A stretch of DNA of 64,000 nucleotides from Lantana camara (GCA_037501455.1 CM074862.1:57629501-57693500); one strand, 5' to 3'; numbered from the stretch's first letter, positions 36,699 through 50,746 are shown. Translations and numbers: made by a program. The notes: a model not told the origin generated them from the sequence alone.

Positions 36699-39600
36699 TG
36701 TAGCACCCGGAATAAGAGGCCCCACATCCCCCGCACTATGAGCCCGATCCACACATGAAATGGAAAATCCATACATGAACCAAGCTCACAGCGAACGGGG
36801 ACTCACTCACTCGCTATGCTAGGCGGGAGCTAAACTTAAAACCAAAAGAACAAGACTGAAATACATGAAATTTCAAAAACAAATCATACCATTCATAATA
36901 AACATAAGGAGTATTAACGGGTTCAACTAGCATAAATACCTAGTCCCGAAATTCAAACATAAATGTAAACATAATCATAATCACAATCATAACCGTGTTT
37001 CATACATACATTCTTTCATCCCTTAATCAAAATACAAAGATGCGTGCAAAGTGACTCAAACTAAGACATAGAACTTGACCGACTCGAAACCCCGCCTAAC
37101 ACACCAAAACCTGCAAAACTGAAAACAAAGCCGGGTTCAGTCTATAGGAGACTGGTGGGTATAAAACAGGGCATAATATAATATAAGACAGTATTTAAAC
37201 ATTCACATGCAAGTTATAATCCCCAAATGAAGTTTTCAAAGCATTTCCCAAGTGGGTGAGATAAAGAAATCATCAAAAGGGATTATCACCATCAAATTCC
37301 ATTAATTAGGTCATTTGTGGCCCGGCGAGTGGGCGTGCATTATCTCCAACCAACACCTTGTGTAATCCCTTAGTCATTCATACATTCGTTCATTCATACA
37401 TATCTTTCTTTTGTGCACAATCATAAACATTTACACCTTTTTCCTCCGGGTGATGGCCGGGTGATTGGCCCGAACGATCCATGCATGGACCAAAAGGGTT
37501 TCATGACTCCTCAGATGGCACTCAGCGTCCATTCCCCGCTAACTCCTAATGGGGTCCGGTTACGCCGTTCTGTAAATGGAACTGGTAGAAAGGGATCACC
37601 ATCGGCCCATGCCTCCCCGGATAGCCTCTAAAACCAAGTCCCTGGGCCCCATTGTGCATTCATTCATTTATACATTTCTCGCCAAAACATTCGGTAGGTA
37701 TTCATAAAAGAAAGGCTACACGTTCAAAATCATAGACTCGATAAATGACTCTATATGTATATAATAATTTTGGCCGAAATCTTTACATGTTAGGATTATA
37801 TAGGGTCATTAACTAGTAGAAGAGAAACCCACCTGTTACACCTTACCGACAATACCAAAAGAAGGAAGACTCATGGTGCCTTATGAACCCAGCAAGTCTC
37901 CACCCTGGAGAAACTGAATAGAAGACAATGTAGTGTACTTTGTGAGACTCAAGAATCCAAATGAACCATATAAGACGCACGGCAATGCATTAACGTGGTG
38001 TGAGATGCATAAGAAGTAATACAATGTCATGGAGACATATAATCAAGCACTCAACGCATGTACATTCAATACATGAAGGTTTCACGTTCAATCGTATCGT
38101 ATCTTTCATAATTCAAATCAAAACGAGCCAAAAATTCCATACAATAATCATAAGATAAATATCAACATGTTTGCCATGCACATGAATCATTTAGATGTGA
38201 AAGGAATCCATTGAACACATAAGGGATGCGTTAGTTACAAGAAGAGTCGCATTATCACGTAATTCATTCAAGTACATTCAATACATGGAGTTATCAAGTT
38301 CATTCGTTCATAACTTCCATATAGTATTCATAGAAGCTACATAAATAAGTTTACAATGTATATAATAAATATAGAAGCAAAAGAAATCATTTAAGATATC
38401 AAAATATTATAAGAAGGTACTTAACATTTCACGCATTAGCACTTAATTCATATAATATCATAGTAGTTTGTTGCTCGACCAAAACATATCAATTCAAGTC
38501 ATGAATTCCATTTCATAATCATAACACATAATAATACATGTTAGCATAGTGTAGAAGTCATAAAAGAGGTGGAGGAAGATCAAACAAAGGAAGAAAAATA
38601 GAATCGAAGTAACAAAAACAGGCTGGACAAAATCCACCCCTATGGGGAAAAAATCCACCCCCATGGATCTGGTCCAGTCCCACTGCCTCAAATCCACCCC
38701 CGCGGATTTTTTCCAAAGGCAAAATCCACCCTCGTGGATTCAGGTCAGTGGCGAAAAAACACCCAACAAGCAGGGCAAAACTCATGTTAAACCATATAAA
38801 CATCAAATTAACACACATAGGTAAGTTAGGGTAGCAAATATTCATGCATTTCAATCCATTAAGACAACCAAAGATGCAACAAATCAAGCAAGGAAAGAAT
38901 ATGGAACAAGTTCATGCAAACTCTTCACTTTTCACAAATGGCAAAGTCATGGATCCTAATCCACTACCCAAACTAAGTTCATACCTATCACATATGATGT
39001 GTTAGGAATAAAATACATGCTTCATACCAAAAGAATTCACAAGAAAGCAAGCTAGAATCATCCATTTCTCCCAACCCGTCACTATTCATGCCATATGCCT
39101 AAACATGCTCAAGTCTTGGAGAAATCATGAAATATGGAACTTAAAATGATTACCAAGTGATACACAACACAAATATGAGTTTACCTTTCAATTTGGAGAA
39201 GAAAAGGTGGGGAGATGAGCTCAAAACTCCCATGGCCAAAAAGGGTTTCTTCTTCTTCTTCTTTTCTTCCTTCTTCTCCTTCTCTCCCCATAAAACTGAA
39301 AATATCTAAGTGTGGGGGGTTAGGGTGTCGGTTTGGGGCAGAAAAGGGTGAGGGAGAGAGTGTGCAAGTGGGCTAGGGTCAATGGATAGGGTCTAGGTGC
39401 ATAGTAATAGGTCCGTGACTTAGGTGTAGTCTTGATCGGTCAATTTAAGCGCGAGTTGCTCGTTCCGGTTGAAATTTGAGGATCCAATTGGTCTTATAAA
39501 AATATGAGGCTTATCCCATTGTCTCCGATTCTTCGATTCGGATCCAATGGAGGTGACGGAACTCGATTCCGAGTTCCCGAGCTCAAGATATGCCGCCCGG

Positions 39601-39941
39601 AACACAAGGTACGCTAAATGCTCTTTAGCCCCCTTTTCGGTTCCGATCACACAAACGAACACAAAACTCAAACATGCAAGAACAAAATCATGCAACGAGC
39701 AAATAAACATGATCTTAAAGCACATAATTCACTCATGCCAAGAATCCACGAAAAACAGAAATCAAATCGAATAAGAACAACACTCAAACAAGAGCATATA
39801 CGCAAATACGATCAAGTATTCATAATTAAACAATAAAACTTAACAAAAGAATCCATAATTAAAAATAATATATAATTAATTAAATTGCGCACTTTAGTAA
39901 CCACATACGTCAAGCTTAAATCACAGAACTGGGGCGTTACA
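36699..39941 (-). mobile_element. I 3' LTR, 3243 bp
   Basis: Plus orientation TGTAGCACCCGG...GGGGCGTTACA. Palindrome array at 38632-38739. Open frames here are repeated in the 5' LTR and not protein-like. Confidence 0.9.
38632..38739. repeat. Array of four 16-bp palindromes, I 3' LTR
   Basis: ATCCACCCCTATGGGG (38632), ATCCACCCCCATGGAT (38653), ATCCACCCCCGCGGAT (38692), ATCCACCCTCGTGGAT (38724), all 16 bp. Centres 21, 39 and 32 bp apart. Repeated in the 5' LTR at 48433, 48454, 48493 and 48525. Confidence 0.88.
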
Positions 39942-41402
39942 AACTCACCCCCTTAAAAAGAATCCGTCCTCGGATTCACTAAAACTAAATCAAACAAGGA
40001 GAGAGCCCCGTCCCTCGAAAGCAACAAAGAGAGAACCCCATCTCTCAAACAACAAGAAGAGAGAACCCCATCTCTCAAACAACTAGGAGAGAGAACCCCG
40101 TCTCTCAAACAACAAGGAGAGAGAACCCCGTCTCTCAAACAACAAGGAGACAAGGGAGTCTCCAATACTCCCGAGCGACACAACCCAAACATAAGCTACA
40201 ACAACAACAAAGAGCAAATAACAAGGAGGAGGTAACAATGGCAATTACAACAATTAACATCAAATAAGACACGTAGGGCCAAGTAATATATATATATATA
40301 TATATGGCAAGCACATTATTCATCAATTATAAAAGGCAATTATCATGAAAAGAGACCAAGGCACACAACAACAAAATTATTGAATTAAATTGCATGTATG
40401 TATATGCCATGAATGTTTGTGATATCGTTCACCGTAGTAATGAGGTTGAAGGTTGATAATTTATAAAGTAGTTGGAGGATCCTATTTGACTCCCGATCAA
40501 TTCTTGAAGTTTCCTTTTTCTCTTGAGAAGTTGAGTTCGTAAAGGTATTTATCCCTTCCGCTATTACTTCCATGACTTCATCTAATTGAATCTTGAAATG
40601 ATAGCAAGTGCTAAACCTTTCCATGAAGCCTTCGTGAAGGGATGATCGGCCACTAGGTAAAGTTGGTGTGTCGTACATTAACCACATCCCTTCAATATTT
40701 AGTGGCGTCCTTTGCTAATCTCCAAATTTATTTCATCTTCGACCTTTATACGTGCACTTCACTTTTGTTTCTTTAATTTACTCCTAAGGTTCAATTCAAA
40801 CCCTTCAATAATTACTTCCTTCTGATTCCCCAACTTTTCTCTTTCTTGCTCTTCTTGAAATCTGGACTAATTTAATCCCCTCTTATATCAAAATTCTTGA
40901 TAAGCCGTTTCTGGTAGAGAGGTTATCGCCATAAACCCAAATTCGTTGCCCCACCAATTTCTCACCTAATTCTTTTAATTCTTGGAATACTATTCTCTAG
41001 TCTTGTTCTTCCTATAATCCCCGAGGTTAACCCAAAACTTTCTCGCTCCCTAAGATTCCAGCTCCATTTGTCCTTTATCACTCATATGAAGTTTTCGTTA
41101 CTTGTTGTCTCTTGTATTTCCATTCTTTCAACTAAAGGTAATCCCTTCAAGGATCGAAAAGGATTTACATTATTTCCTAATCAGTGCTCCCTTATTTGGA
41201 AATTTTAGTTGAATTCGGTACTTCGCCTCTGAGATTAAGGTTTCCCCAAAACTCTTCAACTTAGTTTCTTCGGTGTAGATTGTGCTAGCTAAGCTATACG
41301 CCCGGAACTCTTGCTTTCACTCAATCCGACATGATTGATAGGGTTAAGCATCCGTTTTTACTCTACTCCGGTTCTAATTTCCAAGCCTCCAAATTCCTTT
41401 TT

Positions 41403-41435
<33 letters not shown>

Positions 41436-42920
41436 TCCCAAGATATAACCCAACTATTCTTCTCGTCTTGATTCGAGTAAGCCTTGATCAAAGAATCGCT
41501 TGATGAACAAGGTGGAGCCATTCCCTATCAATTAAACACTAAGCCATGCATGTTGGATTAACATGCCAATGCACATAGTAAACAATTAAAGATGCAACGA
41601 CGCAACACGTTGGAGCAATTATATTAATTAAACATAAACGTACATATAGATAAAGAAAGTAATTAAGTTAAATCGATGAATGATGCTCGTGCCATGAATA
41701 TGCAGAACCTGTCACCGAGGTGGTAAGCTTTTAGCTTGATGACGTGTTCCTCATTCCCATAATTGTAGCTTTCTTTGGAGACATTGATAATTCCTTAGCT
41801 TTTCCATGGTTTTCGAATCTCCATAATCTTCTTGCATCCATTTGTATATCCCACGGCCCGAACGTGCTATTCTTGAACCCAAGGTCTTCTTTGTCCATGG
41901 AGTTTACACCTCAACGTAGTTCCAAGCATCGACCTCCAAAGGTCGTCCGAATCTTCATCTTGATGTCCTCTCCGGTTGAAGTTCCCTTAGCTTATCCTTT
42001 GTTTCCGATCTATGCGCATAATTTATCCGTGATAACGCTTTCCATTCTTGTTTGCTTCTTGATGTCTCCATGTTCCAAGGTTCCAAGATGACAACGCGAT
42101 TTGAATTCCTCGATGCTCTTAAGTCTCTTTGCCTTGCATCCATTTTTTGTCCCACGCTTGTATTCGTATCAAGTGAGCTTCCATATTTGACCTCATAGTG
42201 AGCTTTATGATTAACGGCTCCCAATCCTTGCATCTGAGTTGAGTCGAACCTTTTTAACACATCTTGCATCCGATCCCTTGAAGCTTCCCAATTTGGTCTT
42301 CCAATCGCCCAACCATTCTAAACTCGGAGCTTCAACGGTGAACCTTGGAGCATTTAATCTTGTATTAAATGTCTTCAAAATCGGCTTGGTGAAAAGTTCC
42401 ACACCCCTCTCGTTGTCTCACGCATCCCTCAAGTTAGAACTTGAGTCTTTACAATTCTTGTATGTTGAGAACCTTCAAGGTTTGTAGGTAGGGCATGATT
42501 GATGAACCTTCCCGTGATCCAAGCTTCCTCCAATGATACGAACCATGATAGGTAGTTCCATTGTGCAAGCCGCGGAATTTGAACACTCGGCCTTAAAGTT
42601 ACTTTGTCAATTGTAGGTGTGAATTGTAGCTTTGTTTGCATGATAGTAGCCTATATAAGAAAAATCAACTCAAATATAGATGCATGAAGATTAGTGTATG
42701 CTTATGGCACGTAGTTAAGTTAATCAATGCACATAGAATGCAAAATGCAACATTTAAAGCAACTAAATAAGAGAATAGATTGTATACATGTATTAAGCAA
42801 TTTCCAACAATTAGTATCAAATATTTATGCCAAATCGATGCAATGCACTCATTAACAAGTTGTTCCTATGCCGTGCGACCTAACTGACTCAATCACGACA
42901 CTAGAACACCGGTTTTGCAA
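39942..42920 (-). mobile_element. I internal region, no recognised coding
   Basis: Begins in minus sense after the PBS at 42920 and ends at the PPT (39942-39956: reverse of a tract reading TTTTTAAGGGGGTGAGTT next to the LTR). The 'PRTDSF' reading next to the PPT is typical of the 3' end of chromovirus-type pol. Contains a 30-bp tandem repeat (40008-40150), a T run of about 32 (41401-41432) and a TA repeat (about 40287-40304). Minus-strand open frames of 63-104 codons (e.g. 41955-42269, 42211-42402, 40385-40687) are not recognised. No zinc knuckle, protease or RT motif found. Confidence 0.75.
40008..40150. repeat. 30-bp tandem repeat, about five units
   Basis: Unit close to 'ggagagagaaccccgtctctcaaacaacaa', degrading at both ends. 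It sits next to the PPT of element I. Read on the minus strand it gives a short repeated peptide, which I regard as incidental. Confidence 0.85.
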
Positions 42921-42935
42921 CCGGCTCTGATACCA
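42921..42935 (-). other. Primer-binding site, element I
   Basis: CCGGCTCTGATACCA, reverse of TGGTATCAGAGCCGG, iMet type; LTR edge at 42944. Confidence 0.9.
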
Positions 42936-42943
42936 CTTAAGGA

Positions 42944-45900
42944 TGTAGCACCCGGAACAAGAGGCGCCACATCCCCCGCACTATGAGCCCGATCCACACA
43001 TGAAATGGAAAATCCATACATGAACCAAGCTCACAGCGAACGGGGACTCACTCACTCGCTATGCTAGGCGGGAGCTAAACTTAAAACCAAAAGAACAAGA
43101 CTAAAATACATGAAATTTCAAAAACAAATCATACCATTCATAATAAACATAAGAAGTATTGACGGGTTCAACTAGCATAAATACCTAGTCCCGAAATTCA
43201 AACATAAATGTAAACATAATTCATAATCACAATCATAACCGTGTTTCATACATACATTCTTTCATCCCTTAATCAAAATACAAAGATGTAGCACCCCAAG
43301 CGGTGGGGCACCACACCCCCGCACTATGACCCGACACGTGGTACGAAATGGAAAGTCCGCACACGCACCAAGTCACAGCGAACGGGTGACAAACGAAAAA
43401 CCAACCAAAGCTAGGCGGTAACTAAACCCTGTACAAGTAAAATAAGCAAAACCCGAATGCGGAAGCGATGCAAAATATGAACTAACAAAAACTTTAATCA
43501 ACGAACATAAATAAACGGGTTCAAGTAATCCACACCCTGTCCTAACCTGTCCCGAAAATTCATATGATCAAAGCATAAACGTCAACTTGTACAGAACATA
43601 CTATATACATAATTTTCATACATAAATCGGAACAAAGTAATTAACAAAATCAAACGGACAGACACAGACTCGACAGACCCGACTCAAAGCCGCCTAGCTC
43701 GAACTCCAACAACTTGCACCTGCAAACTAAAAACATAGGTGGGGCGAGGGTCAGTCCACTGACTGAGCGAGGGGGCTGAACTCACACACAATATACATAA
43801 TAAGGAGCAGAGCACGTATCAAAAGAGAGATTATGAATCGGGAGTAGGGTTTTGCATACCAAAACCATTTTCAAATCGAACTTACACATATCCTATCAAA
43901 TCAAACTTATACATATCTTAACTTATCAAACTTATAGGTATCTTATTCATAACTTAACAAACTGAGCAAACTCACGTTTTATTAAAAGAGAAAGCTCCTA
44001 TCCCGTTTCATAATCAACATAACAGATCATAATCATATACCCGGCGAGTACGGGTCTCCCACCTTACTTCCATATCGAATCAAACGTATCATAACAGAAA
44101 ACAAACAAATATCATAAACAATCCAACCCCAACACCATGTAGTTCGGGGAGCAAACCCTCACTACTCATACAGATACAAACACACACGGGGTAGCGAACC
44201 CACACTGTGCCTTCCCCGGTTATCCACCGAGGGCTCAAGATACCACGCCTTCCCAACCTCCCTAGGTCGCACGTGAATATCTCAAATGAGAACGTGCACA
44301 GGGGTCATAACCGGCGGCCCCATGGTCGTCCCGGGTCCCCCTTACCCACGTTTCGGGGCCCAACATATCAAAACAGAGCATATCAGACAGATCATATCAT
44401 AACTCGCTACATATCAAACTTATCATATCGAATCAAAATCATACTTACATACCTTATCGGAGCATACCATACCTTGCAACTTAGCATATGCTATAAACGT
44501 ACCTCTCCGTGTCATCCTAATCCGCAGCTGGTATGAAGACACACGGTTTGGAGCATAGCTTCGTTGCAAAACATTTCAAGCTTACATATGCTCGTACATA
44601 TACAGTTCGAAAACCTTTAATCGTATGACAAATTCATAAACATATCATATAAACACGTATCTATTATATAAATATAATAGAATAATCGCATGCAGGCTTG
44701 AAAACGAGCACAGAATGTTGTAGGTCGCTGTAACTAAAACAAAAATCCTAAAACCTCACCTTACACCAAACGGAGCCAAATACAAAGCAGAAGGTCCACC
44801 CCGGAACCTGCACGACCTCAAGTCACCACCCCGGGTGCACCTGTACCAACTGAACACACAAACACAGCACGGAACTCAGACTCAAGCAGACAACCACATA
44901 GGGACGCACGGCATATGCTCAAACACTTAATAAATGCAATCACATCAGCAAGGTTCAAATTTATATAAATTATATGCGAAACAAAACATTAAGGCATGTT
45001 CATGTGCATAATTAATGCAAATAACAAAATTAAAGGCAAAGCACTTCATATCAATTTATTTAATACCTAACAAATTCAATTAACAAAGTTCAGACAATTC
45101 ATATCGCATTTCATACAAATTTCCAAGTATTAATAAGTCAAGCAATCACTGTAGCATGCTTCTAATTTATTTAAACCTCACGAAGTCTTATACAAATTCA
45201 AAGCAAGTTATTTAATCATTCAAGGTTCATATTTCATATAAGTCAAATTCTAATCAAACTAAGTTCATTAAATTCATACGTTACATATTCAATTCATACA
45301 TTATATTTTAGATTTCATTACTAAGGTCTATTAATTCAAATCAAACAAATTCCCACTTTTTCAAAAATTACGCAAACACCCCCTCTAGACTAACCAAGTA
45401 GCAAAATCAACAAGTCGGGGGTTCAATTTACAAATCAAATTATCCAAATATATCAAATTATAATTCATACAAGTTTTCATACACATTGGAGCACATTTCA
45501 AATCAGTAATTCACGCTTACAGTAATTAATTGATAATTACAAACAATTAACAAAAGGAAATACAACCACTTCAAAAAAATTCATATAAAATCAACCGGAC
45601 ATCCGATTGACGAACGGAAAGTGGCGTTGGACTCACCACAACGAAACGGACCTACTGTCCGAAAGTCGCCGGAATGCCGCCAGCGTAGCCGGCCGAACAG
45701 CCACCGGCTGTCACCGGAACACCGCCTCCGGTGGTCGGAAAAATCCCCGGAAGGACAGAAACGTACGCCTCGGCCTACTCAATAAAAGCCCCCCACCAAT
45801 TTCAGAAAAAGCTAAACACACGGGACTTCGTTGAAGAAAAACCGAACCAAATCCCAACGACGGAAACTGAAAATAACTGCAAACCGTAAAACGAAAATGA

Positions 45901-48900
45901 AATCCGGGCATACCGTTGGAAAGCTTGTAACGAGCCCTACGAAAGCCCCAAGTCAAATCGCCGGAAAATTCATCGGAACAGTAACCGGTTCAGACCCACC
46001 GGTCCGCCGCCAACGGCCGGTTCTTGGAACGCCACCGATGCCATCCACTACGTTTCGTCATTCCAAGCAACTTTCGTGAAGCGACCACCACCAAAACCGG
46101 TCGGGAAAAGGGCAGAAATTGCTGCCGAAGTTTCTGCCGCTGTTGCCTCGCTGGAACCACCACTTGCGGTGGTTTTCGTGCTGAACGGAGGCCGGAAATG
46201 GAACGGGAAGGTCCAAAAACGTAGGGTAGGGTCAAGCTCCGCTCGCGAAACTCGCCGGAACGCCGGCGGCGAAGTGGTGGCGCCACCCGCCACCTTCAGG
46301 CCGCCGATGCGCCGCCGTCGGTCTTTGGTTGGCCACGATCTTGGTACGGTTGTGACGGGCTCGTCGAGCTGATGAATTTCCACTATTGATTCGTCGAATT
46401 CCGTCGAGAAACGAGGGAGAACGAGCATGTGTGTGAAATTGCACCTTCACTGCGTGAATAGTGCTCTGCGCGAGGAAGAAGACGATGCGGCTGGAGCTGC
46501 TGAAATGGCACGCAAAACGAGGGAATCCGAGTATATATCTCGGGTCCTCGTACGCAAAAACGATCGAACGAACGAGCTAACGACATCCGAATTGGGCAAA
46601 CTTAGAGTCTACGGACTCGTTTCGCCGCCCCGGACGCGTTGAAGGGGTCAAAGAAGTCAAAATCTCAACCGAACGAGAAGTGACCGGAAAAACCCCCTAA
46701 AAGGAGAAAATTACAAAAATGGCCCTAAACTCTAAAAGAGTTTAAAATAGGGCCACGAAAAATATAAAATCACTTAATTAAACACATAAAAGTTAAAAGG
46801 TGACATACCTTATAATTCGAACGATCGGGATGTTACACAAAGATGCGTGCAAAGTGACTCAAACTAAGACATAGAACTTGACCGACTCGAAACCCCGCCT
46901 AGCACACCAAAACCTGCAAAACTGAAAACAAAGTCGGGTTCAGTCTATAGGAGACTGGTAGGTATAAAACAGGGCATAATATAATATAAGACAGTATTTA
47001 AACATTCACATGCAAGTTATAATCCCCAAATGAAGTTTTCAAAGCATTTCCCAAGTGGGTGAGATAAAGAAATCATCAAAAGGGATTATAACCATCAAAT
47101 TCCATTAATTAGGTCATTTGTGGCCCGGCGAGTGGGCGTGCATTATCTCCAACCAACACCTTATGTAATCCCTTAGTCATTCATATATTCGTTCATTCAT
47201 TCATTCATACATATCATTCTTTTGTGCACAATCATAAACATTTACACCTTTTTTCCTCCGGGTGATCGGCCCGAACCATCCATGCATGGACCAAAAGGGT
47301 TTAATGACTCCCCAGATGGTACTCAGCGTCCATTCCCCGCTAACTCCTAACGGGGTCCGGTTACGCCGTTCTGTAAATGGAACTGGTAGAAAGGGATCAC
47401 CGTCGGCCCATGCCTCCCCGGATAGCCTCTAACACCAAGTCCCTGGGCCCCATTGTGCATTCATTCATTCATACATTTCTCGCCAAAACATTCGGTAGGT
47501 ATTCATAAAAGAAAGTCTATACGTTCAAAATCATAGACTCGATAAATGACTCTATATGTATATAATAATTTTGGCCGAAATCTTTACTTGTTAGGATTAT
47601 ATAGGGTCATTAACTAGTAGAAGAGAAACCCACCTGTTACACCTTACCGACAATACCAAAAGAAGGAAGACTCATGGTGCCTTATGAACCCAGCAAGTCT
47701 CCACCCTGGAGAAACTGAACAGAAGACAATGTAGTGTACTTTGTGAGACTCAAGACTCCAAATGAACCATATAAGACGCACGGCAATGCATTAACGTGGT
47801 GTGAGATGCATAAGAAGTAATACAATGTCATGGAGACATATAATCAAGCACTCAACCCATGTACATTCAATACATGAAGGTTTCACGTTCAATCGTATCG
47901 TATCTTTCATAATTCAAATCAAAACGAGCCAAAAATTCCGTACAATAATCATAAGATAAATATCAACATGTTTGCAATGCACATGAATCGTTTAGATATG
48001 AAAGGAATCCATTGAACACATAAGGGATGTGTTAGTTACAAGAAGAGTCGCATTATCACGTAATTCATTCAAGTACATTCAATACATGGAGTTATCAAGT
48101 TCATTCGTTCATAACTTCCATATAGTATTCGTAGAAGCTACATAAACAAGTTTACAATGTATATAATAAATATAGAAGCAAAAGAAATCATTTAAGATAT
48201 CAAAATATTATAAGAAGGTACTTAACATTTCACGCATTAGCACTTAAGTCATATAATATCATAGTAGTTTGTTGCTCGACCAAAACATATCAATTCAAGT
48301 CATGAATTCCATTTCATAATCATAACACATAATAATACATGTTAACATAGTGTAGAAGTCATAAAAGAGGTGGAGGAAGATCAAACAAACGAAGAAAAAT
48401 GGAATCGGAGTAACAAATACAGGCTGGACAAAATCCACCCCAATGGGGAAAAAATCCACCCCCATGGATCTGGTCCAGTCCCACTGCCTCAAATCCACCC
48501 CCGCGGATTTTTTCCAAAGGCAAAATCCACCCTCGTGGATTCAGGTCAGTGGCGAAAAAACACCCAACAAGCAGGGCAAAACTCATGCTAAACCATATAA
48601 ACATCAAATTAACACACATAGGTAAGTTAGGGTAGCAAATATTCATGCATTTCAATCCATTAAGACAACCAAAGATGCAACAAATCAAGCAAGGAAAGAA
48701 TATGGAACAAGTTCATGCAAACTCTTCACTTTTCACAAATGGCAAAGTCATGGATCCTAATCCACTACCCAAACTAAGTTCATACCTATCACATATGATG
48801 TGTTAGGAATAAAATACATGCTTCATACCAAAAGAATTCACAAGAAAGCAAGCTAGAATGATCCATTTCTCCCAACCCGTCACTATTCATGCCATATGCC

Positions 48901-49746
48901 CAAACATGCTCAAGTCTTGGAGAAATCATGAAATATGGAACTTGAAATGATTACCAAGTGATACACAACACAAATATGAGTTTACCTTTCAATTTGGAGA
49001 AGAAAAGGTGGGGAGATGAGCTCAAAACTCCCATGGCCAAAAAGGGTTTCTTCTTCTTCTTCTTCTTCTTTTCTTCCTTCTTCTCCTTCTCTCCCCATAA
49101 AACTGAAAATATCTAAGTGTGGGGGGTTAGGGTGTCGGTTTGGGGCAGAAAAGGGTGAGGGAGAGAGTGTGCAAGTGGGCTTGGGTCAATGGATAGGGTC
49201 TAGGTGCATAGTAATAGGTCTGTGACTTAGGTAGTCTTGATCGGTCAATTTAAGCACGAGTTGCTCGTTCCGGTTGAAATTTGAGGATCCAATTGGTCTT
49301 AGAAAAATATGAGGCTTATCCCATTGTCTTCGATTCGTCGATTCGGATCCAATGGAGGTGACGGAACTCGATTCCGAGTTCCCGAGCTCAAGATATGTCG
49401 CCCGGAACACAAGGTACGCTAAATGCTCTTTAGCCCCCTTTTCGATTCCGATCACACAAACGAACACAAAACTCAAACATGCAAGAACAAAATCATGCAA
49501 CGAGCAAATAAACATGATCTTAAAGCACATAATTCACTCATGCCAAGAATCCACGAAAAACAGAAATCAAATCGAATAAGAACGACACTCAAACAAGAGT
49601 ATATACGCAAATACGATCAAGTATTCATAATTAAACAATAAAACTTAACAAAAGGATCCATAATTAAAAATCATATATAATTAATTAAATTGCGCACTTT
49701 AGTAACCACATACGTCAAGCTTAAATCACAGAACTGGGGCGTTACA
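42944..49746 (-). mobile_element. I 5' LTR, interrupted by J
   Basis: Blocks 42944-43286 and 46844-49746. Collinear with the 3' LTR throughout, including the palindrome array (48433-48540). A TTC run at 49047-49070 is two units longer than in the 3' LTR. Confidence 0.9.
43287..46837 (-). mobile_element. Element J: reverse solo Gypsy LTR, 3551 bp
   Basis: Plus orientation TGTAGCACCCC...GATGTTACA. Flanked by CAAAGA on both sides (43281-43286 and 46838-46843), a 6-bp duplication. No internal region. A GC- and CCGG-rich segment at about 45610-46660 gives several overlapping open frames on both strands (up to 126 codons), with no recognisable domain. Distinct family from H, I and K, but shares their terminal blocks. 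A fragment of the same family in the other orientation is at 59106-59299. Confidence 0.87.
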
Positions 49747-49751
49747 CTCAC

Positions 49752-50746
49752 ATGCTCAAAATTGGGGATACATAGCTTAAAATGACACATATTGAAGGTA
49801 TATCACAACCCTAAACTCACCTTGTTGAATGGATGGAAGATGGAAGAGATTTGAGCTTTGAATCTCAAGGTTGACAATAGCTACGGGATTTTCTGGAGTG
49901 CAGAGCTTTTTGGCTGAGTTTTTGCTTTGTGTGAGGGTTGGCTCGGTATGGGAGTGGTATGGGAGATAGTGGGGTTAACTAGGGTCACATAGGTTCAAAC
50001 CATGGTTAATTTGGTCAAGATATGAGGAAGTTATGGCTCATTTGGTAAGTTGTGGCTGTTTTGACTCCCGTTGCAAGTTTCGGTTAATTTTCGAGGGTCC
50101 AAAAGATCTTAGAAAAATATGAGGTTAAGTTTATTGATCCCGAATTTTCGTTACGAGTTCAACGGAGTTGACGGAACTCGATTCCTAGTTCCCTAGCTCA
50201 AGATATCACATACGGAACCAAGGGTGAGCTAATTGCTCGTTAGGCCCCGACTTGGTTCCACAATTCAAAATAAATTCGTTACCACGTCAAATGAAGTGGA
50301 AAACAAAAAACGAGCATATAATCATGTTCATAACACATAAATTTACAACATATTAAATTTTCATGAATTTTCGATTTCAAATCATATAAGAACGACGCAC
50401 GATTAAAACACCCATGCGCAAAACATTTAAAATTTATAACATTTCAAAATAAATAATAAAATTTGAATCCATTTAAAAAAATTAATTTAAAGGTCAGCGG
50501 TTAAAATTTTGAAATTTATTAACATTAATTACGATATACTTAATTAACATTAAACCTTGACTAACAATTGAAAATACTAAAATAATGAATTAAAATAAAA
50601 TGAAATAAATTAAAATAATAACCATTTATAACAAAATTAAATATAAAACATTTATAAACATTTAATCACATAATTAAATAATTTAATTTGCACAATTTAT
50701 AAACACATATGATATATTCGAACGAATGAAAAACAGGGGCGTTACA
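49752..50746 (-). mobile_element. H, second block
   Basis: Resumes at 'atgctcaaaattgg' after the CTCAC duplication of I and ends GGGGCGTTACA. AT-rich (50340-50720); no gene. Confidence 0.88.

Larger units (their letters stand above)
36699..49746 (-). mobile_element. Element I: reverse non-autonomous Gypsy element
   Basis: On the minus strand: 5' LTR (49746-42944, split by J), PBS, about 3.0 kb internal, PPT, 3' LTR (39941-36699). Perfect TSD CTCAC (36694-36698, 49747-49751). LTRs are 3243 and 3246 bp net and look nearly identical by eye, so insertion was recent relative to A. The internal region has no recognisable gag, RT or integrase, so it fits a LARD-type derivative. About 9.5 kb without J. 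Confidence 0.9.
33953..50746 (-). mobile_element. Element H: reverse solo Gypsy LTR (about 3.74 kb net)
   Basis: Blocks 33953-36698 and 49752-50746. In plus orientation starts TGTAGTACCCG and ends GGGGCGTTACA, the reverse of the Gypsy TGTAACGCCCC...GTGCTACA ends. TSD TTAGA/TGAGA (right copy 50747-50751), one mismatch. No internal region. AT- and CATG-rich stretch with TA repeats at about 35640-35960, and a palindrome array at about 36001-36129. No gene. Interrupted by element I at CTCAC. Confidence 0.88.

Noticed and set aside
38494..38887. Open frames repeated at 48295-48688
   Set aside because: They are the two LTRs of element I; repetition reflects LTR duplication, not a gene pair.
39953..40192. 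Minus-strand protein with CCLRDGVLS repeats
   Set aside because: It is a translation of a 30-bp tandem repeat next to the PPT; no other coding signal.
45607..46642. Possible host gene in the GC-rich part of J (frames up to 126 codons)
   Set aside because: Many overlapping frames on both strands, no domain, no splice structure, and wholly inside one LTR.
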